From: Phocoenobacter atlanticus
GTDB taxonomy: Bacteria > Pseudomonadota > Gammaproteobacteria > Enterobacterales > Pasteurellaceae
Strand: one strand, 5' to 3'
DNA: 56,848 nucleotides
Assembly: GCF_030764225.1 (NCBI RefSeq)
Contig: NZ_JASAXH010000016.1
Part shown: positions 54,601 to 56,848 of the stretch, piece by piece
Layout: every line of letters begins with the position of its first letter
Position numbering within the stretch: the first letter of the stretch is position 1
The notes under the pieces: generated by a model
What the model was told of the DNA's origin: nothing
What the model saw: only the letters and a program-made list of their open reading frames with translations
Database searches by the model: none
Program-made: the position numbers and the translations under genes

Positions 54601-56848
54601 ATCTTTATCGCTGGTAATTTCCCCTTTATTAATCATATTTTTGCTGTTAATGGCAAGTGATTTTGTAGTAACAATTTTACCACTACTAATGAGATCATCT
54701 TTCGCTTTAACAGTTAAATTTCCAGAACTTTGAATTTTACCTTTATTTTCGACTTTTCCTGTTGTTAGCGTTTGATTTTCACCACTAGTTATTTCAACAT
54801 CATTAGTGATATTTTTACTATCAATTGTGAGAGATTTTTCTGTAATGATTTTGCCACTATTAGTCAGATTATCTTTTGCTTTAACAGTTAAGTTGCCTTT
54901 ACTTTGGATGGTGTTTTTATTCTCAATCTTACCAGTAGTTAGTGTTTGAGTTTCACCACTGACAATTTCTCCCTTATTAATAATATTTTTACTATTAATG
55001 GTGAGAGCTTTGGCAGTAATAACTTTACCGTGATTGGCTAAATCCTCTTTCGCTTTAACAGTTAGGTTGCCTAAACTTTGGATAGTACCTTTATTTTCCA
55101 CTTTTCCAGTGGTTAGTGCTTGATCTTCACCACTGGCAATTTCACCATTATTAATGATATTTTTACTGTTAACGGTGAGAGCTTTGGCTGTAACAACTTT
55201 GCCATTATTAGTTAGCTCATCTTTCGCTTTAACAGTTAAGTTGCCTGTACTTTGGATAGTGCCTTTATTTTCTACTTTTCCAGTAGTTAGTGTTTGAGCT
55301 TCACCACTGGCAATTTCCCCGTCATTAATGATATTTTTGCTGTTAATAGTGAGTTTTTTTGTAGTAACGATTTTGTCGCTACTAATTAGATTATCTTTCG
55401 CTTTAACAGTTAAGTTGCCTGTACTTTGGATAGTGCCTTTATTTTCTACTTTTCCAGTAGTTAGTGTTTGATCTTTACCACTGGCAATTTCCCCGTCATT
55501 AATGATATTTTTGCTGTTAATAGTGAGTTTTTTTGTAGTAACGATTTTGTCGCTACTAATTAGATTATCTTTCGCTTTAACAGTTAAGTTGCCTGTACTT
55601 TGGATAGTGCCTTTATTCTCCACTTTTCCAGTAGTTAGTGTTTGATTTTCACCACTGGCAACTTCACCCTCATTAATGATATTTCTGCTGTTAACGGTGA
55701 GAGCTTTGGCAGTAACAACTTTGCCACTACTAATTAAATCATCTTTCGCTTTAACAGTTAAGTTGCCTGAACTTTGGATAGTGCCTTTATTTTCTACTTT
55801 TCCAGTAGTTAGTGTTTGAGCTTCGCCACTGGCAATTTCACCGTTATTAATGATATTTTTGCTGTTAATAGTGAGTTTTTTTGTAGTAACGATTTTGTCG
55901 CTACTAATTAGATTATCTTTCGCTTTAACAGTTAAGTTGCCTGTACTTTGGATAGTGCCTTTATTTTCTACTTTTCTAGTAGTTAGTGCTTGATCTTCAC
56001 CACTGGCAATCTCCCCTTCGTTAATAATATTTTTGCTGTTAACGGTGAGAGCTTTGGCAGTAACAACTTTGCCACTACTAATTAAATCATCTTTCGCTTT
56101 AACAGTTAAGTTACCAGAACTTTGAATAGAGCCTTTATTTTCCACTTTTCCAGTAGTTAGCGTTTGAGCTTCGCCACTGGCAATCTCCCCTTCGTTAATA
56201 ATATTTTTGCTGTTAACGGTGAGAGCTTTGGCAGTGACAACTTTACCACGACTAATGAGATCATCTTTAGCATCAAGAGTTAAGTTGCCTATACTTTGGA
56301 TAGTACCTTTATTATTAACTTTTTCAGTGGTTAGTATTTGATCTTTACCACTAGCAATTTCACCCTCATTAATGATATTTTTGCTATTAATAGTGAGTAC
56401 TTTTTCAGTAATAATCTTGCCACTATTTGTAAGGTTTTCTGTAACTTTGATGACCAAATTAGCTAAACTTTGAATATTTCCAATACTATCAATATTACCC
56501 GCATTTAAGGTTTGATCTAACTCACTGGCAATATTTCCATCATTAATGATATTTTTACTGTTAATAGTAAGTAATTTTTTAGTAATTACTTTACCGCTAT
56601 TAATCAGATCATCTTTAGCATCAAGAGTTAAATTTCCAGAACTTTGAATAGAGCCTTTATTTTCCACTTTTCCAGTAGTTAGTGTTTGAGCTTCGCCACT
56701 GGCAATTTCTCCCTCGTTAATAATATTTTTGCTGTTAACGGTGAGAGCTTTAGCTGTAACAACTTTGCCACTACTAATTAAATCATCTTTCGCTTTAACA
56801 GTTAAGTTGCCTGAACTTTGGATAGCCCCTTTATTAGTAATTTTTCCA
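48670..56848 (-). CDS. cdiA: CdiA/FhaB-type contact-dependent toxin-adhesin, 5' end missing
   Basis: About 2,725 codons are present, and the frame runs off the right edge, so an ATG-like start near 56667 (really an internal GTG) is not the true start. Order from the N-terminal side: about 20 tandem 58-residue haemagglutinin-type repeats (53.5-56.85 kb); a region with two similar YTDEQGHSVIETSYKK-type blocks (about 53.0-53.3 kb); a long post-repeat stretch; a hydrophobic Gly/Ala/Val segment (about 51.47-51.56 kb) and a Ser/Gly linker; then the ~0.93-kb region that also occurs in the orphan cassette. EGG-x-RV-x-x-H-x-x-G-x-LL motifs occur twice (about 51.75 and 50.2 kb). The tip ends FTWHHNAQ...NMQLVPEWAHKK, a WHH/HNH-type nuclease. 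Secretion needs a CdiB partner, expected upstream beyond the window. Confidence 0.88.
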   Translation of the reverse strand, partial: GKITNKGAIQSSGNLTVKAKDDLISSGKVVTAKALTVNSKNIINEGEIASGEAQTLTTGKVENKGSIQSSGNLTLDAKDDLINSGKVITKKLLTINSKNIINDGNIASELDQTLNAGNIDSIGNIQSLANLVIKVTENLTNSGKIITEKVLTINSKNIINEGEIASGKDQILTTEKVNNKGTIQSIGNLTLDAKDDLISRGKVVTAKALTVNSKNIINEGEIASGEAQTLTTGKVENKGSIQSSGNLTVKAKDDLISSGKVVTAKALTVNSKNIINEGEIASGEDQALTTRKVENKGTIQSTGNLTVKAKDNLISSDKIVTTKKLTINSKNIINNGEIASGEAQTLTTGKVENKGTIQSSGNLTVKAKDDLISSGKVVTAKALTVNSRNIINEGEVASGENQTLTTGKVENKGTIQSTGNLTVKAKDNLISSDKIVTTKKLTINSKNIINDGEIASGKDQTLTTGKVENKGTIQSTGNLTVKAKDNLISSDKIVTTKKLTINSKNIINDGEIASGEAQTLTTGKVENKGTIQSTGNLTVKAKDELTNNGKVVTAKALTVNSKNIINNGEIASGEDQALTTGKVENKGTIQSLGNLTVKAKEDLANHGKVITAKALTINSKNIINKGEIVSGETQTLTTGKIENKNTIQSKGNLTVKAKDNLTNSGKIITEKSLTIDSKNITNDVEITSGENQTLTTGKVENKGKIQSSGNLTVKAKDDLISSGKIVTTKSLAINSKNMINKGEITSDKDQTLTTGKVENKGTIQSSGNLTVDAKDDLTNSGNVLTAKALTVNSKNIINEGDISSGEAQTLTTGKVENKSTIQSTGNLTIDAKDDLTNNGKILTAKALTVNSKNIINEGDISSGEAQTLTTGKVENKSTIQSSGNLTVDAKDDLTNNGNLLTAKALTVNSKNIINEGDISSGEAQTLTTGKVENKGTIQSSGNLTVKAKDDLTNSSKIITTKSLAINSKNIINDDEIASGEDQTLTTEKVENNGTIQSTGNITVEAKGDLVNRNKIATTKLLTVKSKHIINNGEIISNKDQKLITEKIENTKTIQSTGNLILKVLNSLENSGQLMAKHSLNIDSQDLNNKGQIFSEGNQSLATNNIDNTGIIQSLEKLSVKANAITNQGLIKAKQLDLKSRQDITVTAGVIEAEKDLSIISQGAVNLLPISSKKTITRNTPKTYTDEQGHSVIETSYKKIKTKHHQGKITSGGNLSISADKTINITSGIVSGKSSVTLASSGNINFLPQADLLVEESESKTNYTNEKGHQVTEKTHKKIIETQYTGSQILSDGNITVSAGETYQQKGSVVKSKNGTTTIGAKNYDITHSTNNHIEISEKTTITKGQITEEHSDKLDSQKELNLSKELAGKSSESRINKVTDANIEHLTKEVDTISETKDKRTIVKDFVETTVTKTETQDETPVHSVIAGNKVKLLATTGKAKLQGVDFDSKTDMALERNFHFAAATEMDKSITHTRKEYEATGSVSYTDGRPTAELKELGLHQFSEAKTTITKGSDVKVDYHQQTNHQELQAISGEFGGTTVKDTNIKLDKTKDSPNYTGMMTLIERYLPNSDNHIVSTRDNRVGYGGIKGEAEGKQFNVKNLLKELNTQAQITKIAGGWLPHSVAEYAEKQMALYDKAVLKKAEIKALLEKNLRSTDREKLETALTKISAIADDKASNYDAWQEGGEKRVQMHAQIGWLLTGTEAGAKSAAKLAALAKKLSSESKKLSPRESDLYDISKPLEISSAVIESPEGIVGANIHYNNSVVGAAAGAAIGGAVAGPVGAVVGAVVGAIVSGSGSSSSGSSNSGHSSSGGHSSSGGSYTPSRPNYKDVDYEKLGLEKFNEKSNFTDIDIDTPNTNITGEISIGNASWEMSELQSEDVVAKNTHTASPNELMDSAKNNLANQSSTLSHLNVNFDDSKKDYLTPSLADKRNEYLNKISEKDYSFNHKSSKINWSSNTKEIKIKAIPSTSFEPSNNSLQKVGKITTEAIPSTSLEQSTDTQLSVNISSTHSPKLDGVKADVSSIASLINTPQKVNWSSITSPKFDSGELKINTSKITSVEKNNGNSLSIDEISPITPSKDYIPNIKLNIDNSISINTSLERKLHQKINADIHFDKNNVDSIDSQSKVNGFKDDYSAGQKQPKPKAFEDINGINVHSGLATSNINTFIKRLKDKKYNYNELKDITREIATFSDEMTAQGIKGFEEGGKYRVALHEKTGRLLAGEGGAKGAKAVAEAAPTLNKIESWIPGSFLKGIFNAIAPKVVGFFAGGFDGAKAATLIDENNRQLNHQEVSAIRTNARRYAKKRGISEKEAIKELTSESLRGVSDDFAEVEKNQTARAFLNELQKEQDDKTLFAELDRNSDEYKNSFINSDTIAKNQDIYNSVVLPNRGKDSTVPLLYDVINHEIGTGTTKPTLPEMDQYIKGAGEVIAGYQDRIHQLEQEHLNGKGDNTGEIGRLKNKIWAIESYLSAAASHSKHYTIFGTDEGSRLLAQDLAVALGGMNVRMTKGVKPGLIKGKSNSGKQLPPVGKITDYGKPKAKLSVGDDVVKKAIEKSKGIYEPKEQRINLEIAHGSDNITSTSIPKKPHRASVKRSDVITDTNGNRAVRLTLDDGSVKHIPYDKRGLPVFDDVAVFTAKIDHTKSYKDQMKQASRDMWEAIKDDPIAKSRFSQEQLNDLREGSQKIEGFTWHHNAQSAPNNMQLVPEWAHKKSKVPHTGQKSLKTGR
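53530..56848 (-). repeat. 174-bp tandem repeats coding haemagglutinin-type units
   Basis: About 20 head-to-tail units of 174 bp (58 codons) share the core VENKGTIQS-x-GNLTVKAKD...INSKNIIN-x-GEIASGE-x-QTLTTGK. Adjacent units near 55260 and 55435 differ at only a handful of bases. Units near 53.5-53.9 kb are more diverged. Repeats continue past the window edge. Confidence 0.9.

Noticed and set aside
56667..56669. Start codon of the large cdiA frame near 56667
   Set aside because: The codon is an internal GTG within a repeat, and the frame continues without a stop to the window edge.
53530..56848. Regular repeats as a possible CRISPR array
   Set aside because: The units are 174 bp, contiguous without unique spacers and in frame as protein repeats.

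Overview
The window is a piece of a low-GC gammaproteobacterial chromosome, almost certainly Pasteurellaceae. DNA uptake signals of the Actinobacillus pleuropneumoniae type (core ACAAGCGGT followed by a T-rich/TTTGCAAA tract) recur throughout, for example near 6537, 16237 (reverse), 21003, 25934, 32349, 35011, 37240 and 48134. Housekeeping neighbourhoods such as rlmE-ftsH, leuS-lptE-holA, secG-tRNA-Leu and groES-groEL fit that family. I cannot name the species.

From 1 to about 34.4 kb the window is mostly core genome. A nucleoside salvage block (deoD, deoC, nupC; minus strand) lies downstream of cyaA, with a consensus CRP site between cyaA and nupC. dsbD is followed by uvrA and ssb, which diverge around a LexA box. 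Then come pheA, a sigma-32 promoter with groES-groEL, a CnoX-like thioredoxin, three tandem tRNA-Val genes, gltX, tRNA-Ala, secG, tRNA-Leu, leuS-lptE-holA, a DUF3298-type lipoprotein, pgsA, pepN, a small membrane methyltransferase, tdk, zapB, rlmE-ftsH and a tyrosine-permease-like gene. Scars of mobile DNA are small: the 3' end of an IS30-family transposase between ssb and pheA, a gene-free stretch after tRNA-Ala with four copies of a 9-bp motif, and two copies of a palindromic CCCTAACCCTCCCC-type intergenic element.

From 34.4 to 40.6 kb (plus strand) there is a run of small genes with good ribosome binding sites. At least two are SMI1/KNR4 (SUKH) immunity-type proteins. The run ends with an exported protein carrying a duplicated domain, several unknowns and a WG-repeat protein. 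No toxin gene is visible among them.

From 40.6 to 56.85 kb (minus strand) lies the 3' part of a very large CdiA/FhaB-type two-partner-secreted adhesin-toxin, whose 5' end is beyond the right edge. It has about 20 tandem 58-residue haemagglutinin-type repeats, a pre-toxin region and a C-terminal WHH/HNH-type nuclease. Two paralogous SUKH immunity genes follow. Behind them is a train of displaced toxin-immunity cassettes in different states of decay. They comprise a frameshifted RNase-like toxin end with a small partner gene, a frameshifted TNT-type (NAD+ glycohydrolase) toxin end with its partner, a frameshifted second copy of that partner, another TNT-type toxin that has lost its start, with its own partner, and an orphan cassette that duplicates about 0.93 kb of the cdiA pre-toxin region. 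A further degenerate copy of that region lies beyond a Sel1-repeat gene. The most informative feature of the window is this record of successive toxin-tip replacement, much of it visible only by reading across frameshifts.
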